A stretch of 33,065 nucleotides of DNA, taken from positions 1 to 33,065 of the forward strand of contig JAIPGP010000042.1 in assembly GCA_021735645.1 (NCBI GenBank), read 5' to 3'. This DNA is from Candidatus Cloacimonadota bacterium. GTDB lineage: Bacteria; Cloacimonadota; Cloacimonadia; Cloacimonadales; TCS61. Position numbers and translations under genes: made by a program. Below are positions 8,603-16,108 of the stretch, one piece after another (the first letter of the stretch is position 1; each line of letters opens with the position of its first letter). Below the pieces are notes generated by a model, which did no database searches, was not told where the DNA came from, and worked only from the letters and a program-made list of their open reading frames with translations.

Positions 8603-9424
8603 ATGCCGGGAAAAAACATTTATAAGCCCATTTTATTTAAGCTTGATGAAATAGAAACAGAGAGTCCATTGATCAAGACATTTTTCCTGCATCCGGAAGC
8701 CGACTTTCATTTCAAGACAGGGCAGTTTGTGGAAGTGACCATTGACGGGATTGGAGAAGCACCATATACTCCCTCATCATCCGCGACAGTATCAGACCGG
8801 ATGGAGATAACAATCATGAAGGCTGGTTATGTGACCAGCAAGATGCATGAGTTACACCCGGGGGCGACACTGGGTATTCGCGGACCTTTTGGCAGGGGCT
8901 ATCCGCTGGAGAAATTTTATGGCAAGGATGTGATTATTTTAGGAGGAGGAGTGGGGATAGCTCCCTTAAGATGCCTGATTTTAACGATGCTTGCCGAGAG
9001 TGAGAAATACCGGAAAATCCATGTTTGTCTGGGTGCAAAGTCGCCGGGTGATTTTATATATAAAAGCTGGTATCCGCAGTTGAGAGCTATGGAAAAGATC
9101 AATTTACTGCGGGCAGTAGACAAAGCCGATCAGGAATGGGACGAAACGGTAGGTGTGGTAACTGTGCTATTAGATAAACTGGATCTGGATTTTTCCGAGA
9201 GTGTAGCAATTGTGTGTGGACCACCCGTAATGATGAAATTTGGGACTTATAAATTACTGGAAAAAGGTGTGAGGGAAGAAAACATATACCTATCGATGGA
9301 AAAGAATATGTCATGTGGACTTGGTAAATGCGGTCATTGTGCACTTGGTGATTATTATGTATGCAAAGATGGACCCGTATTCACCTATGATCAAATCAAA
9401 GACTATCCAGACATCTGGATATAA
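8603..9424 (+). CDS. Sulfhydrogenase gamma-subunit-like / AsrB-like FAD and NAD(P)-binding reductase
   Basis: 273 residues of the ferredoxin-NADP reductase superfamily. The FAD-binding beta barrel carries EAPYTPSSS (52-60), the form found in sulfhydrogenase gamma subunits in place of the classical RxYS. The nucleotide-binding half begins with ILGGGVGIAPLR (112-123) and later has VCGPPVMM. The C-terminal [2Fe-2S] motif is CGLGKCGHC (238-246) with Cys254, as in PyrK relatives. It should exchange electrons between NAD(P)H and the beta-like FeS protein encoded just before it. An AAGGA site lies 6 nt before the ATG. The sequence alone does not settle whether NADH or NADPH is used. Confidence 0.87.
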   Translation: MPGKNIYKPILFKLDEIETESPLIKTFFLHPEADFHFKTGQFVEVTIDGIGEAPYTPSSSATVSDRMEITIMKAGYVTSKMHELHPGATLGIRGPFGRGYPLEKFYGKDVIILGGGVGIAPLRCLILTMLAESEKYRKIHVCLGAKSPGDFIYKSWYPQLRAMEKINLLRAVDKADQEWDETVGVVTVLLDKLDLDFSESVAIVCGPPVMMKFGTYKLLEKGVREENIYLSMEKNMSCGLGKCGHCALGDYYVCKDGPVFTYDQIKDYPDIWI

Positions 9425-9434
9425 GAGAAAACTT

Positions 9435-9932
9435 ATGAGCAAGAAGATATTGATTGATTTAGCAAAATTTCGGGTCAGCCAGAAAGGGGACTTCAACTAC
9501 GGAGAGTGCATCTATGATTTTCATCCTGATAATGTGGGTATGAAAGCAGTGATAGAACGAGCCATGCTGCGATTTACCTGTCGCAGGTGTGAAGATGCAC
9601 CCTGTATAGCAATATGTCCCGAAGACGCTTTGGAAAGAGATGAAGAAGGGATAATAGACCGGGCGACGAATCTTTGCGTGGGCTGTCAGTCCTGTGTGGC
9701 AGTTTGCCCGTTTGGAACTTTGATGAACGAGATAATCACAGCCAAAAAATCGATATGTGATCTGGAATCATGTCTGAAATCTGAAAGTCCTCTGCGGTGC
9801 ATTGAAACAGCACCGGCGGGGGCAATAATCGTCACAGAAATGGAAGCTGATCATGAACAGAATATATTTCAACTGGATGATCATATATTAGTAAAAGAAG
9901 TGCGTTGGGAAGATTTAATAAAAGATGAATAA
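9435..9932 (+). CDS. Polyferredoxin-like electron-transfer protein (HycB/CooF type)
   Basis: 165 residues from the ATG at 9435 (MSKKILIDLAKF). The frame runs 40 codons further upstream, but over the end of the flavoprotein gene. [4Fe-4S] motifs: CRRCEDAPCIAIC (49-61), CVGCQSCVAVC (81-91), and a looser third set with Cys108, Cys113 and Cys122 before CIETAPAGAI. It is soluble, without a twin-arginine signal. Its place between the flavin/FeS pair and the membrane hydrogenase genes suggests it wires the two together. Whether it also takes electrons from free ferredoxin is open. Confidence 0.85.
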   Translation: MSKKILIDLAKFRVSQKGDFNYGECIYDFHPDNVGMKAVIERAMLRFTCRRCEDAPCIAICPEDALERDEEGIIDRATNLCVGCQSCVAVCPFGTLMNEIITAKKSICDLESCLKSESPLRCIETAPAGAIIVTEMEADHEQNIFQLDDHILVKEVRWEDLIKDE

Positions 9933-9941
9933 AGGGTCAAC

Positions 9942-10871
9942 ATGACAAAAGAGATTTTTTATTTTTTAGTATTTCCCGGACTGTTATTTGCCGGAGTTCT
10001 GGGTGGATTCTTAAGCTGGTTTGACCGCAAGATCACAGCCAGAGTGCAATTTCGCCAGGGACCACCATTATTTCAGCCTTTGTATGATTTTGTGAAGCTG
10101 CTTGCCAAGGAGACGATTCTACCGAAGTATGGCTCACCCCTTACTTTCCTGCTTTCGCCGGTATTTGCTTTAGCAGGTGCCACTTTGGCAGCCGTATTCA
10201 TACTGCTGCCGGTTTTGGGAATTGAGAGTGGTTTTTCGGGGGATCTGCTGGTGATCATTTATGTGCTTAATATACCATCAGTTACTTATATCATCGGTGG
10301 ACTGGCGAGTGGGAATCCTCTGGCAGCAGTTGGTTCCTCGCGAGAGATCAAGCTGATTTTGAGCTATGAATTGCCTTTTCTACTGGTATTGACCTCGATT
10401 ATCATCAAGTCTGGCATGACGATCAATCTTAGAGAAATAATCGATGTACAAATTGCGCAGGGGGCTAATATCGGTAGTTTATCGGGGATATTTGGTTTTA
10501 TTACAATATTAATGTGCGTTCAGGCAAAGCTGGGACTTGTTCCTTTTGATATGGCAGAAGCAGAGGGTGAGATCTGTGATGGTATAATGATCGAGAGTTC
10601 TGGTAGCGTATTAGCGATTTATAAGTTAGTGAAATATATCATGTTTCTGACTCTGCCGGCATTGATCTGCGGTTTGTTCTTTTCCGGTTTAGAGCTGAGT
10701 GGTATCAATATCCTGTGGAGTATTCTCAAGGTATTATTAGTAGTACTGCTGATAACTTTGATCCGCAACACAAACCCGCGAGTTCGTATTAAACAGGCGA
10801 TGAGATTTTTCTGGGTCTGGATGAATCTTTTTGCAGTGATCAGTATAATTCTGTCAATAATAGGCGTATAG
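9942..10871 (+). CDS. mbhM: NuoH/HycD/MbhM-like membrane anchor subunit
   Basis: 309 residues, with about eight hydrophobic helices. Conserved loops of the family are visible: WFDRKITARVQFRQGP near the N-terminus, GSSREIKLILSYE in mid-protein, PFDMAEAEGEI (the equivalent of PFDLPEAE in complex I NuoH), and RNTNPRVRIKQAMRFFW near the end. This subunit anchors the peripheral hydrogenase arm and forms the start of the ion path linking the active site to the antiporter-like subunits. The charged loop residues (Glu and Asp) are retained. It precedes the small-subunit gene by 9 nt. Confidence 0.93.
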   Translation: MTKEIFYFLVFPGLLFAGVLGGFLSWFDRKITARVQFRQGPPLFQPLYDFVKLLAKETILPKYGSPLTFLLSPVFALAGATLAAVFILLPVLGIESGFSGDLLVIIYVLNIPSVTYIIGGLASGNPLAAVGSSREIKLILSYELPFLLVLTSIIIKSGMTINLREIIDVQIAQGANIGSLSGIFGFITILMCVQAKLGLVPFDMAEAEGEICDGIMIESSGSVLAIYKLVKYIMFLTLPALICGLFFSGLELSGINILWSILKVLLVVLLITLIRNTNPRVRIKQAMRFFWVWMNLFAVISIILSIIGV

Positions 10872-10880
10872 GAGATTAAA

Positions 10881-11291
10881 TTGGGTTTCAAGGAATCATG
10901 TTTCAAGAAATCATTATGGGTTTACCACTTAAGTGCTGGTTCCTGTAATAATTGTGATATAGAGATATTAGATTGTCTTACTCCCAGATATGACATAGAG
11001 CGGTTTGGCATGAAGCTGGTGGGCAGTGTTCGTCATGCAGATGTGCTGCTGGTAACGGGCATTGTGACAAAGAAGACCAAACCAAGAGTAATCGAAGTAT
11101 ATGAACAGGCACCCAAGCCCATAGTGGTGATTGCCATTGGGGCATGTCCCTGCACGGGCGGTATATTTGCTTCGGGGTATAATTTTGCCGGACCTCTGGA
11201 TAAAGTAATACCAGTGGACCTATATATTCCCGGTTGTCCTCCCAAACCAGAAGCGATGCTGGCGGGAATCATGAAATTATTAAATAAGTAA
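10881..11291 (+). CDS. mbhJ: [NiFe]-hydrogenase small subunit, group 4 (NuoB/MbhJ-like)
   Basis: 136 residues from a TTG start at 10881, which has an AGGAG site about 6 nt upstream; no better ATG exists. It carries the four Cys of the proximal [4Fe-4S] cluster: SCNNC (Cys22 and Cys25), GACPCTGG (Cys89) and PGCPPKPEA (Cys119). It is short, like other group 4 small subunits, lacking the extra cluster domain and signal peptide of periplasmic enzymes. It passes electrons between the [NiFe] site of the large subunit and the ferredoxin subunit. Confidence 0.94.
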   Translation: MGFKESCFKKSLWVYHLSAGSCNNCDIEILDCLTPRYDIERFGMKLVGSVRHADVLLVTGIVTKKTKPRVIEVYEQAPKPIVVIAIGACPCTGGIFASGYNFAGPLDKVIPVDLYIPGCPPKPEAMLAGIMKLLNK

Positions 11292-11303
11292 CAGGGAAAC
11301 TTT

Positions 11304-11741
11304 ATGAAGATAGAAAAATTCATTGAAGAAGTAAAACAAAAATATCCAGAAAGTGATATTGAAGTGATTAACCAGAAAAGACTGATGATCAAAATTCCCC
11401 GAGGACTGCTTTTGAAAGTTACTGATTACATTTTTAATGTGAGGGAATTGCGCTATATAATTGTCTCAGCTATGGATTCTCAGGATGGTTATGAAATCAT
11501 CTATCATTATTCTGATGATGCCAGTGGCTGGATAATTAATCTGAATGTCCTGCTGCCTCACAACCTGCCGGAAGTGGAATCTATCACACCAGTAGTATAT
11601 GGAGCAGAATGGATAGAGCGGGAGATAATGGATCTTTTGGGAATCACGTTTCTAAATCACCCTAAGCCGGAGCGTTTTCTGATGGCAGAATCCTGGCCCG
11701 AGGGAGAATATCCTTTTCGCAGAAAAGAGAATAAGGAGTAA
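11304..11741 (+). CDS. mbhK: NuoC-like 30-kDa type subunit (MbhK/HycE N-terminal-like)
   Basis: 145 residues. The C-terminal half has the family pattern TPVVYGAEWIEREIMDLLGI, followed by HPKPERFLMAESWPEGEYPFR, which matches NuoC/HycE N-terminal domains. It has no cofactor of its own; it braces the large and small subunits in the peripheral arm. It is a separate gene here, whereas E. coli HycE has it fused to the large subunit. Its TAA overlaps the first possible ATG of the next gene by one base. Confidence 0.9.
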   Translation: MKIEKFIEEVKQKYPESDIEVINQKRLMIKIPRGLLLKVTDYIFNVRELRYIIVSAMDSQDGYEIIYHYSDDASGWIINLNVLLPHNLPEVESITPVVYGAEWIEREIMDLLGITFLNHPKPERFLMAESWPEGEYPFRRKENKE

Positions 11742-11746
11742 TGAAT

Positions 11747-12949
11747 ATGGGCAAAAAAACTATTATTCCAATTGGTCCTTATCACCCTTTACTGGAAGAG
11801 CCGGAGTTCTTTAAATTATATTGTGATGGAGAAACAGTGGTGGACATGGTCTGGGAGACCGGATATAATCATCGGGGTATTGAGAAAATATGCGAGTCCA
11901 AGACGTTTGAGCAGGTTTTTTATGTGGTAGAACGTATTTGCGGAATATGCTCCACTTCGCATCCCTTTGCTTATGCCAATGCTGTAGAGAGTATTCCCGG
12001 AATAGAAATTCCGTTACGGGCTAAGTATATTCGTACTCTAATTGGTGAATTGGAAAGAATTCACAGTCATTTGCTCTGGGTAGGACTGGCAGGACATTTT
12101 CTGGGATATAATACAGTATTCATGTGGGCGTGGAAATATCGTGAACCAGTACTTGATATGTTTGAGATGATCACAGGAAATCGTAACAGCTATGCCATGT
12201 TCACTATTGGCGGGGTAAGGCGTGATATCGACTCTGAGAGAGCCGGGAAACTATTTAAGGTTCTGGATGAAGCGGAGAAGAAGATAAATCTTTTAATCGG
12301 GGCAGTGATGGATGATCCGGTTATACATGCCAGACTGAAAGGAGTGGGGACACTCACAGCTAAGGATATTCATGATTTTGGAGCAGTGGGACCTACTGCC
12401 CGGGCTTCGGGAGTAGATATTGATGTTCGCAGAGACGATCCTTATGCTGCTTATGATCTGGTGAACTGGAAAGTGATCACTGCACAGGCAGGAGATGTTT
12501 TTGCCAAGGCGGAAGTAAGACTTCTGGAAATGCTTGAATCCATTAAAATTATCAGACAATGTCTGGACTTTCTTCAGAAAAATCCTGAGGGAGAAATTAA
12601 AGCAAAAGTGAGGGAAATCCCTGCTGGCATTGGAATCGGGCATGCTGAAGCACCGCGGGGTGAAGTATTTCATTTTGTGAAATCAGATGGGGGAAACAGC
12701 CCGATCCGGCACAAGATCAGAGCACCAAGTTATACCTGTATTCCTACATTTAGAAGGTCTTGTATTGGTGGAACAATCTCTGATGCTGCTATCGCTACAG
12801 CAGCGGTTGATCCCTGTTATTGCTGCACAGAAAGAATGAGCCAGGCTTATGATTTCAGGACAGGAAAGAAATTATATAATGCAGCAGATTTGATCAGATT
12901 ATCCCAACAGAAAACAGAAGAAATAAAAAAACAGCTTCATAAAAGGTAA
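11747..12949 (+). CDS. mbhL: [NiFe]-hydrogenase large (catalytic) subunit, group 4 Mbh/Ech type
   Basis: About 400 residues. Both Ni-ligand pairs are present: RICGICSTSHP near the N-terminus (Cys65 and Cys68 from the chosen start) and DPCYCCTERM near the C-terminus (Cys357 and Cys360). It is therefore a true hydrogenase and not a Nuo/Mbx-type relative. A 36-residue tail follows ERM, the kind removed by a HycI-type protease, and such a protease is encoded at the operon end. I chose the second ATG (11747) because the AAGGAG site at 11733-11738 lies 8 nt before it; the ATG at 11741 is only 2 nt from that site. An extra Cys sits between the two ligands of the second motif. Confidence 0.95.
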   Translation: MGKKTIIPIGPYHPLLEEPEFFKLYCDGETVVDMVWETGYNHRGIEKICESKTFEQVFYVVERICGICSTSHPFAYANAVESIPGIEIPLRAKYIRTLIGELERIHSHLLWVGLAGHFLGYNTVFMWAWKYREPVLDMFEMITGNRNSYAMFTIGGVRRDIDSERAGKLFKVLDEAEKKINLLIGAVMDDPVIHARLKGVGTLTAKDIHDFGAVGPTARASGVDIDVRRDDPYAAYDLVNWKVITAQAGDVFAKAEVRLLEMLESIKIIRQCLDFLQKNPEGEIKAKVREIPAGIGIGHAEAPRGEVFHFVKSDGGNSPIRHKIRAPSYTCIPTFRRSCIGGTISDAAIATAAVDPCYCCTERMSQAYDFRTGKKLYNAADLIRLSQQKTEEIKKQLHKR

Positions 12950-12953
12950 AATT

Positions 12954-14783
12954 ATGGTCAATTTCCAAATGATGATCTTTTTCCCAATGTTGGCGGGGAT
13001 AATATTATTTCTGATCCCGGAGACCCTGAAAGCCGTTAAGGGAATTATCACGATATTAATTTCGGTCTATATTCTGTATCTAGCTTTCAGTGTTTTTTCT
13101 GCTGCTTCCGGTTTATATCAGATGCAATGCACTATCCCGTATATCAGTAGTTATTTAATACTGAATGTTGACGGACTCAGCAAATTGATAGTGATCTTTC
13201 TTAGTTTATTCAGTTTTCTCTTTGCCTTGTATTCTTATGGATATTTGAAGGGGAAACAGAGCGTAGAATGCTACTATTCTTATTATGTGATCACAATAGG
13301 TGCTGCCATGGGTGCAGCACTGGCAGAGAATCTTCTGTTTTTTATTTTCTGCTGGGGAATATTGGGATTGACATTGTATAAACTGATCAAAGGTCATAAT
13401 GAAGAGAGTTCTTCGGCAGCCAAGAAGGCTTTTATCCTGATAGGAGGCTCTGATTCCATTCTGATTCTGGGCATAGGTCTGATATTCAAACTAACCGGAA
13501 CTTATAATATTTCAGCGATAAATATCAGCACAAGCGGAGCACTGGCAAATGCAGCCTTTCTATGCTTACTGATAGCAGCTTTGACGAAGGCAGGAGCAAT
13601 TCCTTTCCACACCTGGGTACCAGATTATGTAGAACATGCACCGGCATCTTCTTCCGCCTTTTTACCGGCGTCACTGGACAAACTTCTTGGTATCTATCTT
13701 CTTGCCCGGATTTGCATTCAACTATTTAGTTTAACTGCCTGGGCAACGATGCTGTTAATGATAATCGGTTCACTGACAATAATATGTGCCGTGATGATGG
13801 CGCTTGTGCAGCATAATTATAAGAAACTCCTGGGTTATCATGCTGTTTCGCAAGTTGGCTATATGGTAACAGGATTAGCTCTGGGAACTCCATTGGGAAT
13901 TGCAGCCGGACTATTTCACTTGATAAATCATGCTCTCTATAAAGGCGGTTTATTTTTATCAGCCGGCAGTATCGAGAAACAAACCGGAGAAGAGGAAATA
14001 GATAATCTGGGTGGATTATCGAAGCTGATGCCACTCACTTTTTTTTCAATGCTGGTCTTTGCCTTATCCATTTCCGGAATACCGCCGTTCAATGGTTTTT
14101 ATTCTAAGTGGATGATTTATCGTGGAATAATAGATTTTGGTTCAGGACCTGATCTGGTTAATAAGCTCTGGATACTCTGGTTAGGACTGGCTGTATTTGG
14201 TTCTGTGCTAACTTTGGCAAGTTTTATAAAACTAATTTCCGGTGTATTTCTGGGCAGGTTTAACCAGAAATTCGCTAAAATAAAAGAAGTGAAATTTACA
14301 ATGTGGTTACCCCAGTTAATACTTGCTTCATTATGTATTTTCTTCGGAGTTTTTGCAGCCACTGCAATATTACCAACATTATTTAATTTTGCACCAATCT
14401 CCGGGGCTCAAAATCTCGACGGATTATGGCAATCACCCCAGGTGTCAATATTGATCCTTATCTCTATTGTGCTGGGTTTTGTAATCTATGCTATAGGGAA
14501 TATTGGCAAGCACCGACGGGAAGACAGCTTCATAGGTGGAGAGAATATACAGGATGAGACAAATTTTGCTCCCTCAGATTTCTATAAGACCATAACAGAA
14601 TTCAAATTGATAGCATTTTTCTATAATGCTGCCAGAAAGAAATGGTTTGATATTTATTATCTGGGGAAAGGGTTTATTTTAGGCTTATTTAACATCTTCA
14701 GTGCTTGTCATACCGGTATATTATCCACTTATCTGGTATGGGTAGCTGCTGGATTAGCAATAATACTGCTAATCCTTATCTAA
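12954..14783 (+). CDS. NuoL/MrpA-N-like antiporter subunit lacking the TM5 glutamate
   Basis: 609 residues and about 15-16 hydrophobic helices. It has the proton-conducting transporter core: the TM7 lysine in LTKAGAIPFHTWVPDY, a lysine in the next helix (PASLDKLLGIY), KLLGYHAVSQVGYM, HALYKGGLFL and ISGIPPFNGFYSKW. The C-terminal 90 residues add an amphipathic stretch and a final membrane helix, as in long NuoL-like chains. The conserved Glu of helix 5 is absent: where MrpD proteins have CFE(V/I), this one has CWGIL (Gly135, codon GGA at 13356). Its place ahead of the MbhD/E-like gene suggests it stands for the N-terminal part of MrpA. Confidence 0.9.
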   Translation: MVNFQMMIFFPMLAGIILFLIPETLKAVKGIITILISVYILYLAFSVFSAASGLYQMQCTIPYISSYLILNVDGLSKLIVIFLSLFSFLFALYSYGYLKGKQSVECYYSYYVITIGAAMGAALAENLLFFIFCWGILGLTLYKLIKGHNEESSSAAKKAFILIGGSDSILILGIGLIFKLTGTYNISAINISTSGALANAAFLCLLIAALTKAGAIPFHTWVPDYVEHAPASSSAFLPASLDKLLGIYLLARICIQLFSLTAWATMLLMIIGSLTIICAVMMALVQHNYKKLLGYHAVSQVGYMVTGLALGTPLGIAAGLFHLINHALYKGGLFLSAGSIEKQTGEEEIDNLGGLSKLMPLTFFSMLVFALSISGIPPFNGFYSKWMIYRGIIDFGSGPDLVNKLWILWLGLAVFGSVLTLASFIKLISGVFLGRFNQKFAKIKEVKFTMWLPQLILASLCIFFGVFAATAILPTLFNFAPISGAQNLDGLWQSPQVSILILISIVLGFVIYAIGNIGKHRREDSFIGGENIQDETNFAPSDFYKTITEFKLIAFFYNAARKKWFDIYYLGKGFILGLFNIFSACHTGILSTYLVWVAAGLAIILLILI

Positions 14784-14794
14784 AGGATATAATT

Positions 14795-15325
14795 ATGGAA
14801 ATATATTTAATTATTATGCTGGTTTTGATGATTTGTGGTTCTTTGTTTTCTTTGCATGCCAAAGATCTGCTCTCAGCAGTGATATCTTATGGTATTGTAG
14901 GATTTGGTTTAGTTATTTCATTTTTATTATTACAGGCACCTGATCTGGCAATAGTGCAGGTCGTGGTTGAAATCGTAACCCTGGTGATCATGATCGCAGT
15001 TATTAAGGATACCACAGAAGAGCAAAATAAGCAGACTGCCAGTTTCAGCCACTTCGTATATCTTCTGGTTTTACTGCTTTTTACGATAGCTTTTTATCTG
15101 GCATTTGAAAAGGTGTCAGGCGGTTTAAGTCCATTTGGACAGCATGTGACACGAATGGCTACTGCATATACCTATGGAGTAAATACGACAGGAAGTGCTA
15201 ATCTGGTAACTGGAGTAGTATTCGGGTTCAGGGCTTATGACACATTGGGTGAAGCGACGGTGCTTTTCACAGCAGTGATAGGAGTTTTGACAATTTTGAG
15301 GTTAAAAGGCAAAAAGGGAGAGTGA
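14795..15325 (+). CDS. MbhD-MbhE-like fusion (MrpA C-terminal domains, DUF4040-type)
   Basis: 176 residues from the ATG at 14795; the frame runs 30 codons further upstream, inside the previous gene. The first half has LHAKDLLSAVISYGIVG and QAPDLAIVQVVVEIVTL, the MbhD/DUF4040 motif with its conserved Asp and Glu. The second half ends with RAYDTLGEATVLFTAVIGVL, the MbhE-like motif found at the MrpA C-terminus. In Pyrococcus these are two genes; here they are one polypeptide. Together with the 609-residue gene before it, this makes a split version of MrpA. Confidence 0.88.
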   Translation: MEIYLIIMLVLMICGSLFSLHAKDLLSAVISYGIVGFGLVISFLLLQAPDLAIVQVVVEIVTLVIMIAVIKDTTEEQNKQTASFSHFVYLLVLLLFTIAFYLAFEKVSGGLSPFGQHVTRMATAYTYGVNTTGSANLVTGVVFGFRAYDTLGEATVLFTAVIGVLTILRLKGKKGE

Positions 15326-15329
15326 TATT

Positions 15330-15770
15330 ATGAAGGGTATGACGATAATTGTAAAAAAAGTCACTCAGTTCATTGCACCAATAATCTTTATTTTCGGTTT
15401 ATACATTGTCTTTTATGGTCATTTATCTCCTGGTGGCGGTTTTGCCGGGGGGGTGATCATGGCAAGTTCATTTATTCTGCAGATCCTGGCAAATGGCGAA
15501 ATTCTTGATAAACTACGGCAGGAGGAATCGGGACTGGAATTTCTGGAGAGCGGAGCGATTCTGGGATTTATAATAATTGCAGCGCTGGGATTGATCTTAT
15601 CGGGTTCATTTGTATTTTTCAGTAATTTTCTGCATAATGGTGTAATTGGCAGATTATTGAGTGCCGGGATAATACCAATTGAAAATATTATTGTAGGAAC
15701 TGAAGTGTGTGCTGCTATTACCACCATCTTCATTGCTCTGGTTGTATATAAGGATGAGGTAGCATTATGA
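15330..15770 (+). CDS. mrpB: MrpB/MnhB/MbhF-like antiporter subunit
   Basis: 146 residues with four hydrophobic helices. The signature GHLSPGGGFAGGVIMASS lies between the first two helices, as in MnhB proteins. A second conserved patch, PIENIIVGTEVCAA, precedes the last helix. It is a structural subunit of the Mrp sodium/proton antiporter module. It is preceded by a GGGAG site, and its TGA overlaps the mrpC start as ATGA. Confidence 0.93.
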   Translation: MKGMTIIVKKVTQFIAPIIFIFGLYIVFYGHLSPGGGFAGGVIMASSFILQILANGEILDKLRQEESGLEFLESGAILGFIIIAALGLILSGSFVFFSNFLHNGVIGRLLSAGIIPIENIIVGTEVCAAITTIFIALVVYKDEVAL

Positions 15771-16105
15771 TACCATTTATTTTGTGTTTGATCCTGTTTC
15801 TCATTGGACTATATGGGATAATTACTCAAAAGAATCTGATCAAGATCATTCTCGGACTGGCAATAATGGAATACAGTGTAAATCTCTTTCTGATTATGAT
15901 CGGGTATATTGATGGCGGCACTGCACCGATATTTTCTGAGAAGTTTCATATCAGCAGTTATGTAGATCCCCTGCCTCAGGCAATGATCCTTACTGCTATT
16001 GTAATCGGACTGGCAACAACTGCCCTTCTATTGGCAATGGCAATAAGGTTATATAGGAAATATGGCAGTTTTGATATCAGAAAGATAAATAGTCTAAAAG
16101 GATAA
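15767..16105 (+). CDS. mrpC: MrpC/MnhC/NuoK-like subunit
   Basis: 112 residues with three hydrophobic helices, the NuoK fold. Typical residues are LGLAIMEYSVNLFLI in helix 2, with its conserved Glu, and DPLPQAMILTAIVIG in helix 3, a strong MrpC signature. It overlaps mrpB by 4 nt and leads into mrpD after 3 nt. It forms part of the lateral ion path linking MrpA and MrpD-like subunits to the hydrogenase side. Confidence 0.94.
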   Translation: MIPFILCLILFLIGLYGIITQKNLIKIILGLAIMEYSVNLFLIMIGYIDGGTAPIFSEKFHISSYVDPLPQAMILTAIVIGLATTALLLAMAIRLYRKYGSFDIRKINSLKG

Positions 16106-16108
16106 AAA

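Noticed and set aside
7605-9424. Anaerobic sulfite reductase AsrAB
   Set aside because: The proteins fit this family too, but no AsrC/siroheme subunit is present and a hydrogenase follows in the same operon.
11741-12949. Non-hydrogenase Mbx/Nuo-type large subunit
   Set aside because: Both CxxC Ni-ligand motifs are intact and hyp genes plus a maturation protease are alongside.
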